From NCBI RefSeq assembly GCF_000424585.1, contig NZ_AUKE01000012.1:1-64000 (forward strand): a stretch of DNA of 64,000 bases. Direction: 5' to 3'. The notes below the pieces were generated by a model. It was not told where the DNA came from. It saw nothing but the letters and a program-made list of their open reading frames with translations, and ran no database searches. Origin of the DNA: Butyrivibrio sp. MC2013. Its GTDB lineage: Bacteria; Bacillota; Clostridia; Lachnospirales; Lachnospiraceae. Shown here in pieces: positions 18,713 through 27,953 of this stretch (positions are counted from its first letter, which is position 1; each line of letters opens with the position of its first letter). The translations under genes and the position numbers were made by a program.

Positions 18713-19369
18713 TCAGCAGAGCTCTTTGCCCAATATGGGAGCAACAGCAGAAGAGCCTATCCTGTCAGCGCCTGCTTCCATCATCTTCTCTGCATCTTCT
18801 ACGGTGCGGATACCGCCTGCGGCTTTGATCTTAACATCAGGACCAATATGCTCTTTAAAAAGAGTGATATCCTCCAGCACAGCACCTGCAGTGCCAAAAC
18901 CTGTAGATGTCTTGATATAATCAGCGCCTACCTTGGTAACTATCTCACACATTTTGATCTTCTCGGCCTCAGTAAGATAGCAGGTCTCGATGATGACCTT
19001 GAGGATATAGCCCTTTGTGGCTTCTCTGATTGCTGCAAGTTCGTTTTCTACAGCGTCAAAGTCGCCGTTCTTGACATCTGTAAGGTTAATGACAGTATCT
19101 ATTTCCTTTGCACCGTCTTCAATAGCCTTCCTGGCTTCCAGGACCTTGGCCTGGGTTACGCTGTAGCCAAGAGGAAAGCCTATAACGGTACAGATTGTGA
19201 GATCATCTTTGTAGCAGTCGTGTACTTTCTTGATATAGCAAGGGGGGATGCAGACTGAAGCAGTTTTGTATTTAACAGCCTCATCACAGAGCTTTTTGAT
19301 GCCCTCCCAGCTTGCATCTGCCTTGAGCAGAGTATGGTCAATGGCTTTTAAGATCTTTGTTCCGTCCAT
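18713..19369 (-). CDS. deoC: Deoxyribose-phosphate aldolase
   Basis: A 218-residue class I aldolase that splits 2-deoxyribose 5-phosphate into acetaldehyde and glyceraldehyde 3-phosphate, ending deoxynucleoside breakdown. Visible family motifs are DHTLLKADA, TVIGFPLGYS, the Schiff-base lysine in ADYIKTSTGFGTAGA, and the phosphate loop KAAGGIRTVEDA. The length is typical. It is transcribed away from the GH2 gene, and deoD lies beyond that gene on the other strand, so nucleoside salvage functions flank the GH2 protein. Confidence 0.96.
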   Translation of the reverse strand: MDGTKILKAIDHTLLKADASWEGIKKLCDEAVKYKTASVCIPPCYIKKVHDCYKDDLTICTVIGFPLGYSVTQAKVLEARKAIEDGAKEIDTVINLTDVKNGDFDAVENELAAIREATKGYILKVIIETCYLTEAEKIKMCEIVTKVGADYIKTSTGFGTAGAVLEDITLFKEHIGPDVKIKAAGGIRTVEDAEKMMEAGADRIGSSAVAPILGKELC

Positions 19370-19430
19370 TTTGATACCTCCATAGATCTATTATTGGTTA
19401 TATTGTTCAGCAATTTGTCTTGCATACAAC

Positions 19431-19458
19431 ATTATAACATACGCGGACATGTTATAAT
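19431..19458. promoter_or_regulatory. Palindromic divergent promoter region of deoC and the GH2 gene
   Basis: A perfect inverted repeat, ATTATAACAT and ATGTTATAAT with an 8-base spacer. Each arm reads TGTTATAAT outward, an extended -10 element, one facing deoC and one facing the GH2 gene. No convincing -35 box is seen on either side, as expected for extended -10 promoters. A repressor binding the palindrome would block both. Confidence 0.6.
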
Positions 19459-19524
19459 AATCACAGCGGCATTAGGGGGAAAAGAGCCGTTTGGGGAAAA
19501 GCATATTAACAGTTTGGAGCTATT

Positions 19525-21849
19525 ATGAGATCAATTTATCTGGATAGAGGCTGGAAATTTACGAGAGAAGGCCTTGGCCCTCATGATCTGTTGTCAGATC
19601 ATGCCAGGGACATTATCAAACAGTATAGTGACGGAGTAATAGTCGAAGATCTGGATGAGAAAGACTGGAAGAATGTTACATTGCCCCATGATATGCTTCT
19701 GGAAGGTGAATATACCAGGAGTTATATCAAGGATTATGGCAACAGACTTTTTTTGTCCGGTTCTCTTGAAGCAGTGATAGGCTGGTATCGCAAGAAGTTC
19801 TATTTAGGTGGTGAACTTGAGGGCAAGCGCTTTATCCTGCATTTTGACGGTGCGGGCAGGGAAGTACGCGTATATCTGAATGAAAGCTTTGTATGCAAGA
19901 GTATAAGCAGATCAGGAGCCTTTGATGTTGATGTGACTGATGTCATAAGGACAGGTGAAGAAAATGTCAATATTCTGGCAGTGAGAGTGGACAGCAGTGA
20001 GCCTGACCTTCCCTGGTATCAGGGAGGCGGTATTTACGATCATGTGCGCCTGGAAGTCCTGGAGCAGGCAGATATAGTAGATGATGATATTCTCGTAGAA
20101 ACAGTTTATGAAGCAGATGCTGACAAAGCTGTCATAAATATAGACTGTCCCGTATCCGTATCTGATGGGATAGATCATGATCTGGAGATCGATGTGTCTA
20201 TCATGGATCATGAAGGGAACAGCATGGCAAGTGCAGATAGCGCATTAAGCGTTGGGCCCGCTAGCAGCTCCCACTGCCATCTAAAACTTGAGATGTCATC
20301 TCCGGTCCTTTGGGAGTGTGATTCTCCTGCCCTGTATAGCGCAGTGCTGACTCTGACTGACAAGATGACAGACAGGAAAAGCGTCCATGTCAGGAATTTT
20401 GGTATCAGATCTATGTCCTATTATCAGGGAAGGGGCAATTATCTTAATTTCAAGCCCATAAATATTACCGGTGTCAGTATCTACAGAGACCATGCGGGCT
20501 GCGGAGTTGCAGTACCTGATTCTATCAAGGAATTCAGGCTTGTCAGGTTAAAAGAGCTGGGCTTTAATGCAATACGTTTTGCCGGCGGGGCAGCTTCCCG
20601 CCACGATCTTGAGCTTTGTGACAGGCTGGGCTTTCTTGTTTATAATGAAATTGGCTTTGAGGCAAATGCAGAGGAGAGTGCTGCTGAGCTGAGAAAGATG
20701 ATCAGGATCTCCAGAAACCATCCTTCTGTATACTGCTATGGGATCAGAGGTCTTGGCAGCTCCCTTGCAGAGCTGTGCTCAGGCATGGATCATCTAAGAA
20801 CGCTTTCTTCTATAGCTGAAAAGGAGGATCCTCAAAGGCTTTTTGCCGTAGGCATTAAGCACAACAAAGATGCAGATATTGATTGGGATGGAATAGAACA
20901 GCTGTTTACTATAGCGGATGTGATCAGTAGTCTGGGTGACAATGATTTTACAGACAGGCTCTGCGACAGGTTTCCTGAGGCGCCTGTGATGCTGGGCTGT
21001 ATAGAGACCCCTGCCTGGGTCAGAAACTGCTGGGTATGTGTACAGCGCAAGATTGACTACCGCGATGCGATAAGAGGCCTTGTAGAGGCTGACAGGCTTA
21101 TCAGAAGAAGGGCTGAGCACAGCCTTGGTTTCTTCCTGGCTACAGCCTATGACCACAGGGGTGATCCACAGCCCCTGGAATATCCTGCTGTTTTATCCCA
21201 GACAGGCCTTTTGGATGCATGCGGTTATATGAAGGATGTATCCTGGTACTGGAAGAGCAGGCTCGGGAGCGAGCCTATAGCGTGGCTGTTCCCCGGCTGG
21301 GAGGATATAGAGCAGCTTGATAAGCCTGTAGATATTTATGCCTTTTCCAATCTGGATACAGTGGAGCTCTCATCAGGCAGAAAGAGCCTTGGAAGGATCA
21401 AGGTGCCTGAAAGTGGTATTGTGAAGTGGGAAGGCGTAGGAGAGCAGGAGGAGCCTCTGCACATAAGGGGTTGGCACAAATACAAGAAGCTGATCGACAA
21501 AACTGAGGATTTTTCCGGCAGCCCCTTTAATATCAGGATAGAGCCCGCAGATGACTCTATTGTAATAGGTGACGGAGATGTTATAATAATGAATCTGTCA
21601 CTTTTGGATGTAAACGGTAATGTATCAAAGAGCGCTGAGGACTGGATATCCCTGAGGGTCTCAGGGGCCGGGGTATTTGCCGGCTGTGGCAACGGGGCTC
21701 CCCTTGATCATGACAGTGACCTTAATCCACACAGAAAGGCTTTTCACGGTCGTATGCAGTTCCTGATACGAGTGACCGGCAAAGGCAATCTGATCAAAGT
21801 AAGTGCATCTACAGATAAGCTTAGGACTGAATGCACTATAACCTTATAA
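19525..21849 (+). CDS. Glycoside hydrolase family 2 homologue, probably catalytically dead
   Basis: A 774-residue protein with the GH2 layout: an N-terminal sugar-binding jelly roll (YLDRGWKFTREG, WYRKKFYL, GAGREVRVYLN, YQGGGIYD), an Ig-like domain, a TIM barrel and a C-terminal beta domain. The barrel keeps GVSIYRDHAGCG and CDRLGFLVYNE. Where GH2 enzymes have the acid/base Asn-Glu (RNHPS-xxxWSxGNE), this protein reads RNHPSVYCYGIRGL, placing Gly409-Leu410 there. The usual IRTSHNPPS is IRFAGGAAS. The nucleophile-type Glu494 (GCIET) is kept. The frame is intact, so it looks like a maintained pseudo-enzyme or an enzyme with changed chemistry. The start follows TGGAG by 5 bases. No transporter or sugar regulator lies beside it. 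Confidence 0.85.
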   Translation: MRSIYLDRGWKFTREGLGPHDLLSDHARDIIKQYSDGVIVEDLDEKDWKNVTLPHDMLLEGEYTRSYIKDYGNRLFLSGSLEAVIGWYRKKFYLGGELEGKRFILHFDGAGREVRVYLNESFVCKSISRSGAFDVDVTDVIRTGEENVNILAVRVDSSEPDLPWYQGGGIYDHVRLEVLEQADIVDDDILVETVYEADADKAVINIDCPVSVSDGIDHDLEIDVSIMDHEGNSMASADSALSVGPASSSHCHLKLEMSSPVLWECDSPALYSAVLTLTDKMTDRKSVHVRNFGIRSMSYYQGRGNYLNFKPINITGVSIYRDHAGCGVAVPDSIKEFRLVRLKELGFNAIRFAGGAASRHDLELCDRLGFLVYNEIGFEANAEESAAELRKMIRISRNHPSVYCYGIRGLGSSLAELCSGMDHLRTLSSIAEKEDPQRLFAVGIKHNKDADIDWDGIEQLFTIADVISSLGDNDFTDRLCDRFPEAPVMLGCIETPAWVRNCWVCVQRKIDYRDAIRGLVEADRLIRRRAEHSLGFFLATAYDHRGDPQPLEYPAVLSQTGLLDACGYMKDVSWYWKSRLGSEPIAWLFPGWEDIEQLDKPVDIYAFSNLDTVELSSGRKSLGRIKVPESGIVKWEGVGEQEEPLHIRGWHKYKKLIDKTEDFSGSPFNIRIEPADDSIVIGDGDVIIMNLSLLDVNGNVSKSAEDWISLRVSGAGVFAGCGNGAPLDHDSDLNPHRKAFHGRMQFLIRVTGKGNLIKVSASTDKLRTECTITL

Positions 21850-21885
21850 CACATCCGGCAAAATGCCGGGGAATAGGAGATGATT

Positions 21886-22611
21886 ATGAGTACACCTCAC
21901 AACAGAGCAGAAAAAGGCGATTTTGCAAAGACCGTGCTGATGCCCGGAGATCCCTTAAGAGCACAGCATATAGCAGAGACATATCTTGACGATGTAAAGC
22001 TTGTAAATGATGTCAGAAATATGCTGGGATATACCGGTACTTACAAGGGAGTGCCTGTATCTGTCATGGCTTCCGGTATGGGTATGCCCAGTATCGGTAT
22101 CTATTCATATGAGCTCTATACAGCATATGATGTAGAGAATATTATCCGTATCGGTTCTGCCGGCAGCTATACTAAGGATATTGATGTAATGGACGTAGTT
22201 CTTGCCAGCAGTGCATATTCCAACAGTTCCTATGCTTTAATGCAGGGCGGAGCTGAGGATGAGTTCATGTATCCTGACAGCGGTCTTAATGACCTGATAA
22301 AACTTGCTGCTTCCAAGTCAGGCTTTAAGATCACTACTGCTCCCATCCATTCCACAGACGTATTTTATTATCAGGATGGTTACAGCAAATTCCGTGATAT
22401 CTATCGTGACAAGGGCTGCGTAGCTGCTGAGATGGAGTCTTTTGCACTCTTCCATAATGCCAAGGTCCTGGGCAAAAAGGCTGCCTGCCTCCTGACAATA
22501 TCCGATAGCCTTGTGACTCATACAGAAACAACTGCTGAGGAGCGCCAGAAGAACTTTAATACCATGATCGAAGTGGCTCTGGAAGCTGCAGTTCTGTGTT
22601 CCAACAAATGA
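21886..22611 (+). CDS. deoD: Purine nucleoside phosphorylase, DeoD type
   Basis: A 241-residue hexameric-type phosphorylase converting purine (deoxy)nucleosides and phosphate to base and (deoxy)ribose 1-phosphate. Motifs: VLMPGDPLRAQHIAETYL (phosphate site), GMGMPSIGIYSYEL, GSAGSY, AAEMESFALF and the catalytic Asp in TISDSLVTH. The start at 21886 (MSTPHNRAEKGDF) lies 7 bases after AGGAGA; the upstream ATG at 21880 is too close. A small GC hairpin (21855-21869) stands in the gap after the GH2 gene. Together with deoC it feeds deoxyribose into glycolysis. Confidence 0.96.
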   Translation: MSTPHNRAEKGDFAKTVLMPGDPLRAQHIAETYLDDVKLVNDVRNMLGYTGTYKGVPVSVMASGMGMPSIGIYSYELYTAYDVENIIRIGSAGSYTKDIDVMDVVLASSAYSNSSYALMQGGAEDEFMYPDSGLNDLIKLAASKSGFKITTAPIHSTDVFYYQDGYSKFRDIYRDKGCVAAEMESFALFHNAKVLGKKAACLLTISDSLVTHTETTAEERQKNFNTMIEVALEAAVLCSNK

Positions 22612-22669
22612 TGTGAAGCACCGAACATTCGAATCATAGATAAATGCTGACAGAGCATAAAGGAGCACC

Positions 22670-23698
22670 ATGAAAGAAGTCACACTTGGAAAAACCGGAA
22701 TAACTGTTCCACAGAATGCATTTGGAGCTTTGCCCATCCAAAGGGTAACTACTGAGGCGGCAGTATCTTTGCTCAGAAGGGCATATGATGGTGGCATGAG
22801 GTTCTTTGACACAGCAAGAGCTTATTCTGATAGTGAGGAGAAGGTGGGTATAGCCTTCGAAGGAATGAGGGACAAGGTATATATCTCATCCAAGACGCAG
22901 GCCAAAAATGCAGATGAGCTGTGGAAAGACCTGGAGACATCCCTTAAGATGCTTCGTACAGACTATATCGATATATATCAGCTTCACTGCGTTCCGAAGT
23001 GCTATGGCCCCGGAGATGAGAGCGGATTGTATGAAGCTTTGCTAAAAGCTAAAGAGGAAGGCATGATCCGCCACATTGGTATTACAGCTCATAAACTTGG
23101 TGTTGCAGAAGAAATAGCAAGCTGCGGACTTTATGAGACTTTGCAGTATCCCTTCAGCTATCTGGCGTCTGATAGAGAGATCCGTCTGGTAGAGACCTGC
23201 GAAGATAATAATGTGGGTTTTATTTGTATGAAGGGATTGGCAGGAGGCCTTATTAACAATTCCAGGGCTGCCATGGCATTTATGACTCAGTATGACAATC
23301 TGGTACCTATCTGGGGTATCCAGAGGGATCAGGAGCTGGATGAGTGGCTTTACTATATGGATGACACTCCGGTGATGGATGATGAGATTTGTGATTACAT
23401 CAGTAAAGAGCGCAAAGAGCTGTCCGGAGACTTCTGCAGGGGCTGCGGCTATTGTATGCCATGTCCTATGGGCATTACCATTAACCAGTGTGCCAGGATG
23501 TCTTTGATGCTAAGAAGGGCTCCTTCCGCTGCCTGGCTTAATGATCACTGGCAGACAGAAATGAAAAAGATTGAGTCTTGTGTTAACTGCAAAAGCTGCG
23601 TTTCCAAGTGCCCCTATGAGCTAAATACGCCTGAACTTTTGAAGAAAAACTATGAGGACTATAAGAATGTGCTGGCCGGTGAAGTGAGCGTATGCTAA
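22670..23698 (+). CDS. Aldo/keto reductase with C-terminal 4Fe-4S ferredoxin domain
   Basis: 342 residues. The first about 260 form an AKR TIM barrel starting VTLGKTGITVPQNAFG, with the catalytic-type Asp and Tyr in FFDTARAYSDSE, Lys in ISSKTQ and His in YQLHCV. The C-terminal 80 residues carry two cysteine groups, CRGCGYCMPCP and CVNCKSCVSKCP, typical of the iron-sulfur AKRs of Clostridia. The substrate is unknown; electrons may come from ferredoxin rather than NAD(P)H. The ATG follows AAAGGAGCACC. It lies 58 bases after deoD and before a terminator. Confidence 0.92.
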   Translation: MKEVTLGKTGITVPQNAFGALPIQRVTTEAAVSLLRRAYDGGMRFFDTARAYSDSEEKVGIAFEGMRDKVYISSKTQAKNADELWKDLETSLKMLRTDYIDIYQLHCVPKCYGPGDESGLYEALLKAKEEGMIRHIGITAHKLGVAEEIASCGLYETLQYPFSYLASDREIRLVETCEDNNVGFICMKGLAGGLINNSRAAMAFMTQYDNLVPIWGIQRDQELDEWLYYMDDTPVMDDEICDYISKERKELSGDFCRGCGYCMPCPMGITINQCARMSLMLRRAPSAAWLNDHWQTEMKKIESCVNCKSCVSKCPYELNTPELLKKNYEDYKNVLAGEVSVC

Positions 23699-23777
23699 GT
23701 ACACTTCGTTAAACTCGGATTAATCGAATAGTATGCTAAAGGGCCCTATGGCTCTTCCGGCAGATGAGATACAAAAT

Positions 23778-23820
23778 AATCCCCTAAAGCAGATAAACAC
23801 ATTATCTGCTTTGGGGGATT
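23778..23820. terminator. Bidirectional terminator between the AKR and MATE genes
   Basis: A 19-bp stem (one T-G pair), AATCCCCTAAAGCAGATAA with its partner at 23802, loop ACACA. It begins 3 bases after the MATE stop on the minus strand, where ATTATTTTG follows it, and also faces the aldo/keto reductase gene on the plus strand. Confidence 0.85.
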
Positions 23821-23823
23821 ATA

Positions 23824-25227
23824 TTATGCATCCTTAAGAGCTATTAACTGTCTGATGACAAGTACGGCTGATACAAGAGCTGCAGCCAGATCTGCTACAG
23901 GCGCTGCGTACATGATACCGTCAAGTCCCATGAAAAGCGGGAACAGGATGACCAGAGGAAGCAGGAAAATGATCTGCCTGGTAAGGGACAGGAAGGTTCC
24001 CACCTTGGCTTTGCCAATAGCTGTAAAAAAGTTAGATGTAATAGGCTGAATGAAATTTAGCAGTGTAAAGAATAGAAATACGCGCAGGAAGTTAACTGCA
24101 AAGCCGTAAAACCTGTTTGCAATCTCTATCTCTTCGGGAGTATTCGTCTCGAATCTGATAAATGTACGGATGATCTCCAGGGGGAATATCTGGAATACTG
24201 CCCATGCTGCAACTGCCATTATTGCGCCTACTGTCATTGTCTTGATATAAGACTCTCTTACGCGGCCATATTTTCTTGCACCAAAGTTAAAGCTGGCTAT
24301 GGGCTGCAGGCCCTGGGACATACCGATGACAAAGGACATAAATACAGCATTTACCTTGGATACTATACCGACAACGGCTATAGGAGTATCAGGTCCATAT
24401 ACTGAGCGGGTGCCATAATAACGAAGGGAGTTATTAAATACTACCTGTACTACCAGTATGGCCAGCTGATTCAGGCTGGGAGCAGCTCCCAGGGATATGG
24501 GACGAAGCATGTAATCTTTTCTTGGAACGAAGTTTGCACGCCTTAAATGTACAGTTCTGGTCTTTGTCATGTAATAGATTGCCAGAAATGCTGATATATA
24601 TTGCCCTATTATGGTCGCGACAGCGGCTCCTGTCATACCCATACCAAGGACTGATACAAAAATGGCATCCAGAATAGTGTTGATGATAGCACCTGTAAGG
24701 TTGCATATCATGCTGATCCCGGGTCTGCCATCTGCTCTTATAAGGTGACCGCAGGTTATGGAGGTTATCAGCATGGGGAAGCCCAGGGCTGTTATCCTGG
24801 TATATTCCATCGCATAGGGAAGTATGCTCTCTGATGAACCAAAGAATAAGAGCATGGGCCTGAGGAATAATTCGCTTAGTATCATAAGGATGATACCGCA
24901 TATAAAGCTTATGAGCGCTGAGTTGCCCATATAGCCTGCGGCGTCATCTTTCTTGTTTTCGCCAAGGGCGATACCAAAGGCACTGGCTCCGCCTATTCCA
25001 AATAAAAGGGCTATGGCAAGACATGCGGTTGAGAGAGGAAAGGCAATGCTGGTTGCAGCATTGCCAAGCTCTCCTACATTTCTGCCTATGAAGAATTGAT
25101 CTACGATATTATAAAGGGATCCCACCAGCATGGATATGATGCTGGGAACGGAAAACTTCCTGATAAGTGTAGCAATGGGAAGGCTTCCCATGGGATTTGA
25201 AACGTTTGTTTGTTTTGATTCGGACAT
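23824..25227 (-). CDS. MATE-family multidrug/cation antiporter
   Basis: A 467-residue membrane protein with about 12 helices and the MATE pattern: FSVPSIISMLVGSLYNIVDQFFIGRNVG at the N terminus and the related inner repeat later (IGMSQGLQPIASFNFGA). Members export drugs or metabolites using Na+ or H+. The start is ATG at 25227 (MSESKQ), with GGAGACAGG just before it; the longer open frame to 25380 would run into the ClC gene. It lies 25 bases after the ClC gene on the same strand and is probably part of that operon. Substrate unknown. Confidence 0.92.
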   Translation of the reverse strand: MSESKQTNVSNPMGSLPIATLIRKFSVPSIISMLVGSLYNIVDQFFIGRNVGELGNAATSIAFPLSTACLAIALLFGIGGASAFGIALGENKKDDAAGYMGNSALISFICGIILMILSELFLRPMLLFFGSSESILPYAMEYTRITALGFPMLITSITCGHLIRADGRPGISMICNLTGAIINTILDAIFVSVLGMGMTGAAVATIIGQYISAFLAIYYMTKTRTVHLRRANFVPRKDYMLRPISLGAAPSLNQLAILVVQVVFNNSLRYYGTRSVYGPDTPIAVVGIVSKVNAVFMSFVIGMSQGLQPIASFNFGARKYGRVRESYIKTMTVGAIMAVAAWAVFQIFPLEIIRTFIRFETNTPEEIEIANRFYGFAVNFLRVFLFFTLLNFIQPITSNFFTAIGKAKVGTFLSLTRQIIFLLPLVILFPLFMGLDGIMYAAPVADLAAALVSAVLVIRQLIALKDA

Positions 25228-25252
25228 CCTGTCTCCTAACAAAAAAATAAAC

Positions 25253-26506
25253 TTATCTGTATCTGAATTTGGAATATTTGATAACCTGGGCGCCATAGAG
25301 GCTGATATAGCCTGAAATGGCGTAGCTAAGAGATATGGTGATGAGGTAATAGGGCATTCCCTCAAAGCCAAACATCTCAAAGGCTATCAGCAGTGAAGCC
25401 ACCGGGCAGTTGGTAGCACCGCAGAATACGGATACCATTCCCATAGCTGTGGCCAGCTGCAAAGGAAAGCCTGTGATCTGCGCAAAGAGGCTTCCAAATG
25501 TAGCACCTACATATAGGGCAGGTACTATCTCGCCGCCTTTATATCCTGCTCCCAGGGTTATGGATGTAAATAGGAGCTTTAATATAAAGGCCCAGGGCGG
25601 CGCTTCGCCCTTAAATGCCATCTCTATGACAGCAATACCCGTGCCGTTGTAGTAGCCGCTCCTGAATATCATTGACAGAACTATGATGATGATACCGCCT
25701 GCCACTACTTTGACATAGGGATTTGATATATATTTGTCCAGTGTCTTTCTGCCGCCCTTAATGGACAGGCAAAAGACTATACTCATCAGCGCGCCCAGGA
25801 CTGCCAGAAGGGCTGCCAGAGAGGCATAGCCGGTATTAAGCTCAGGTACTATCTTTACCATAAAGGCATCAGATGCTACACCCATATAGGCTGCTATACT
25901 GCTAGCTGTAAGGGATGCGCCAACTGTTGGCACCAGAGCAGCATAATGCATGGCGCCCACACTGGAGAGTTCAATGGCAAAGAACGCAGCTGCCATAGGA
26001 GTGCCAAAAAGGGCAGAAAACGCAGCTGCCATACCGGTCATGGTCATCATCTTCTTGTCGTTGTCATCCATGCCCAGGAGCCTGCCCAGGTTGTAGCCCA
26101 GGCTGCCCCCCAGTTGAAGGGCCGCTCCTTCTCTGCCTGAGGATCCTCCGCATATATGTGTCAGAAAGGTGGATATGACTATGAGGGGAGCCTTAAAGAG
26201 AGGAATGGCTTCGTCTTTGGTGATGGCACTGATGATGAGATTGGCGCCTGTATCATTGTAATCTTTAAAAAAGTGATAGAGAGATACGATCACCAGGCCC
26301 GCAAGCGGCAGGATAAATATGGTCCAACTGTTGCCGGCTCTAAAGCTGGCTGCGAATTCCAGCATTTTGCAAAAAACAGCACCACACAGGCCTGCTATCA
26401 CTCCTGTTAAGAGGCCAAAAATGATCCACTTAACAAGGAGAGCAAGGCTGACAGCCATTTTTTTCAGGTTAGTATCGTTCTCTTCTACGTTTGGTATGAT
26501 CTGCAT
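25253..26506 (-). CDS. ClC-family chloride channel or H+/Cl- (F-) antiporter
   Basis: 417 residues, about 10-12 membrane helices. ClC filter motifs are present: GGSSGREGAALQLGGSLG, corresponding to GxGREGP, FGTPMAAAFFAIELS, and GGEIVPALYVGATFGSL. There is no cytoplasmic CBS domain, as in most short bacterial ClC proteins. I cannot tell channel from exchanger or chloride from fluoride. The start lies 2 bases after the stop of the sulfhydrylase gene, so translation is likely coupled. A functional link to sulfur amino acid synthesis is not obvious. Confidence 0.92.
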   Translation of the reverse strand: MQIIPNVEENDTNLKKMAVSLALLVKWIIFGLLTGVIAGLCGAVFCKMLEFAASFRAGNSWTIFILPLAGLVIVSLYHFFKDYNDTGANLIISAITKDEAIPLFKAPLIVISTFLTHICGGSSGREGAALQLGGSLGYNLGRLLGMDDNDKKMMTMTGMAAAFSALFGTPMAAAFFAIELSSVGAMHYAALVPTVGASLTASSIAAYMGVASDAFMVKIVPELNTGYASLAALLAVLGALMSIVFCLSIKGGRKTLDKYISNPYVKVVAGGIIIIVLSMIFRSGYYNGTGIAVIEMAFKGEAPPWAFILKLLFTSITLGAGYKGGEIVPALYVGATFGSLFAQITGFPLQLATAMGMVSVFCGATNCPVASLLIAFEMFGFEGMPYYLITISLSYAISGYISLYGAQVIKYSKFRYR

Positions 26507-26508
26507 TA

Positions 26509-27783
26509 TCAGATTGCCTTTAATGCCTGTTCAATATCAGCAATGATATCCTCTACGTTTTCTATACCTACAGAGAATCTGACAAGGTCGGGAGCTACTC
26601 CGCACGCAATCAGTTCTTCATCAGTAAGCTGACGGTGAGTTGATGAAGCGGGATGGAGCACGCATGTATGGGCATCTGCAACGTGAGTAGCTATCATAGC
26701 TACCTTAAGGTGTCCCATAAACTCTTCTGCTGCTTTTCTGCCACCCTTTACGCCAAAGGATATTACGCCGCAGCTACCGTTGGGAAGGTATTTCTGTGCT
26801 CTTTCGTAGTACTTGTTGCCGGGAAGGCCGGGATAATTTACCCACTCTATCTTATCGGATGCTTCAAGATATTCAGCAACCTTCTGAGCGTTGGAAATGT
26901 GGCGCTCCATACGTACTGCCAGGGATTCAAGGCCCAGGTTAAGGATATAGCAGTTCATGGGTGAAGGTATGGCACCAAGATCGCGCATGAGCTGAGCGGT
27001 AGCTTTGGTGATGTATGCACCTTCCTTGCCGAATTTCTCAGCATAGGTGATGCCGTGATAGGACTCGTCAGGAGTGCACAGTCCGGGGAACTTGTCTGCA
27101 TGAGCCATCCAGTCAAACTTGCCGCCATCGATGATAGCGCCGCCTACAGTTGCATCGTGACCATCCATGTACTTGGTGGTGGAGTGTGTTACGATGTCAG
27201 CGCCCCATTCAATGGGTCTGCAGCCTATAGGTGTGGCAAAGGTATTATCAATGATAAGGGGTACTCCGTGAGCGTGAGCAGCCTTAGCAAAGCGCTCAAT
27301 ATCCAGCACGATCAATGCGGGATTGGCAATTGTCTCACCGAATACAGCTTTAGTGTTAGGCTTGAATGCAGCTTCCAGCTCTTCGTCTGAGCAATCGGGA
27401 TCAACAAAGGTAAAGTCGATGCCCATTTTTCTCATGGTCACGTTAAAGAGGTTGAAGGTACCGCCGTAAATAGCTGTAGATGCTATCACATGATCTCCTG
27501 CTCCTGCCAGATTAAATACAGAGAAAAATGAAGCAGCCTGGCCTGAAGAAGTCAGCATAGCTGCAGTGCCTCCTTCAAGGGCAGCGATCTTGGCTGCAAC
27601 AAAATCATTGGTGGGATTCTGAAGACGGGTATAGAAATATCCGCTTGCCTCCAGATCGAAGAGCTTGCCCATATCTTCGCTGCTGTCATATTTAAAGGTT
27701 GTACTCTGAACAATGGGGATCATACGAGATTCACCATTCTTCGGGGTATAGCCTGCCTGAATACATTTGGTTTCCTGCTTCAT
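26509..27783 (-). CDS. metY: O-acetylhomoserine sulfhydrylase (PLP enzyme)
   Basis: A 424-residue Cys/Met-metabolism PLP enzyme. Motifs: [17 protein letters not shown] and YTRLQNPT near the N terminus, the PLP-contact DNTFATP, the Schiff-base lysine in [11 protein letters not shown], and the late [10 protein letters not shown]. Length and the insert pattern favour O-acetylhomoserine sulfhydrylase over the shorter cystathionine enzymes, giving homocysteine from O-acetylhomoserine and sulfide. The start follows AGGAGGATAAA. An extended -10 (TGTTATAAT) stands about 70 bases upstream. Confidence 0.92.
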   Translation of the reverse strand: MKQETKCIQAGYTPKNGESRMIPIVQSTTFKYDSSEDMGKLFDLEASGYFYTRLQNPTNDFVAAKIAALEGGTAAMLTSSGQAASFFSVFNLAGAGDHVIASTAIYGGTFNLFNVTMRKMGIDFTFVDPDCSDEELEAAFKPNTKAVFGETIANPALIVLDIERFAKAAHAHGVPLIIDNTFATPIGCRPIEWGADIVTHSTTKYMDGHDATVGGAIIDGGKFDWMAHADKFPGLCTPDESYHGITYAEKFGKEGAYITKATAQLMRDLGAIPSPMNCYILNLGLESLAVRMERHISNAQKVAEYLEASDKIEWVNYPGLPGNKYYERAQKYLPNGSCGVISFGVKGGRKAAEEFMGHLKVAMIATHVADAHTCVLHPASSTHRQLTDEELIACGVAPDLVRFSVGIENVEDIIADIEQALKAI

Positions 27784-27847
27784 TTTATCCTCCTATAAGT
27801 GATTCTTCTGATTAAATGCAATACAATCTTTGCGTAAACCCTGTCAG

Positions 27848-27858
27848 AGATTATAACA
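27848..27858 (-). promoter_or_regulatory. Extended -10 promoter element of metY
   Basis: On the minus strand the sequence TGTTATAAT forms an extended -10 (TATAAT at 27850-27855), about 70 bases before the metY start. The -35 region (TGTATT) is poor. Confidence 0.5.
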
Positions 27859-27904
27859 CCCCTTTGTATAAAAATACAGTAAAACAAGGCTACATACTAA
27901 AAAA

Positions 27905-27930
27905 GGCACTGCAGTAATCACTGCAGTGCC
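27905..27930 (-). terminator. Terminator of the phosphofructokinase gene
   Basis: A perfect 11-bp stem GGCACTGCAGT/ACTGCAGTGCC with a 4-base loop, followed on the minus strand by six T. It begins 23 bases after the phosphofructokinase stop. Confidence 0.92.
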
Positions 27931-27953
27931 CGTTGATAAGCTTTAAATACCTA

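Noticed and set aside
18657..19258. Plus-strand reading frames between manA and the GH2 gene
   Set aside because: They run through the terminator and the antisense of deoC, which is certain; no ribosome site.
21855..21869. Hairpin CCGGCA/TGCCGG before deoD as a terminator of the GH2 gene
   Set aside because: The stem is only 6 bp and no T-run follows; it may affect deoD translation but cannot be called a terminator.
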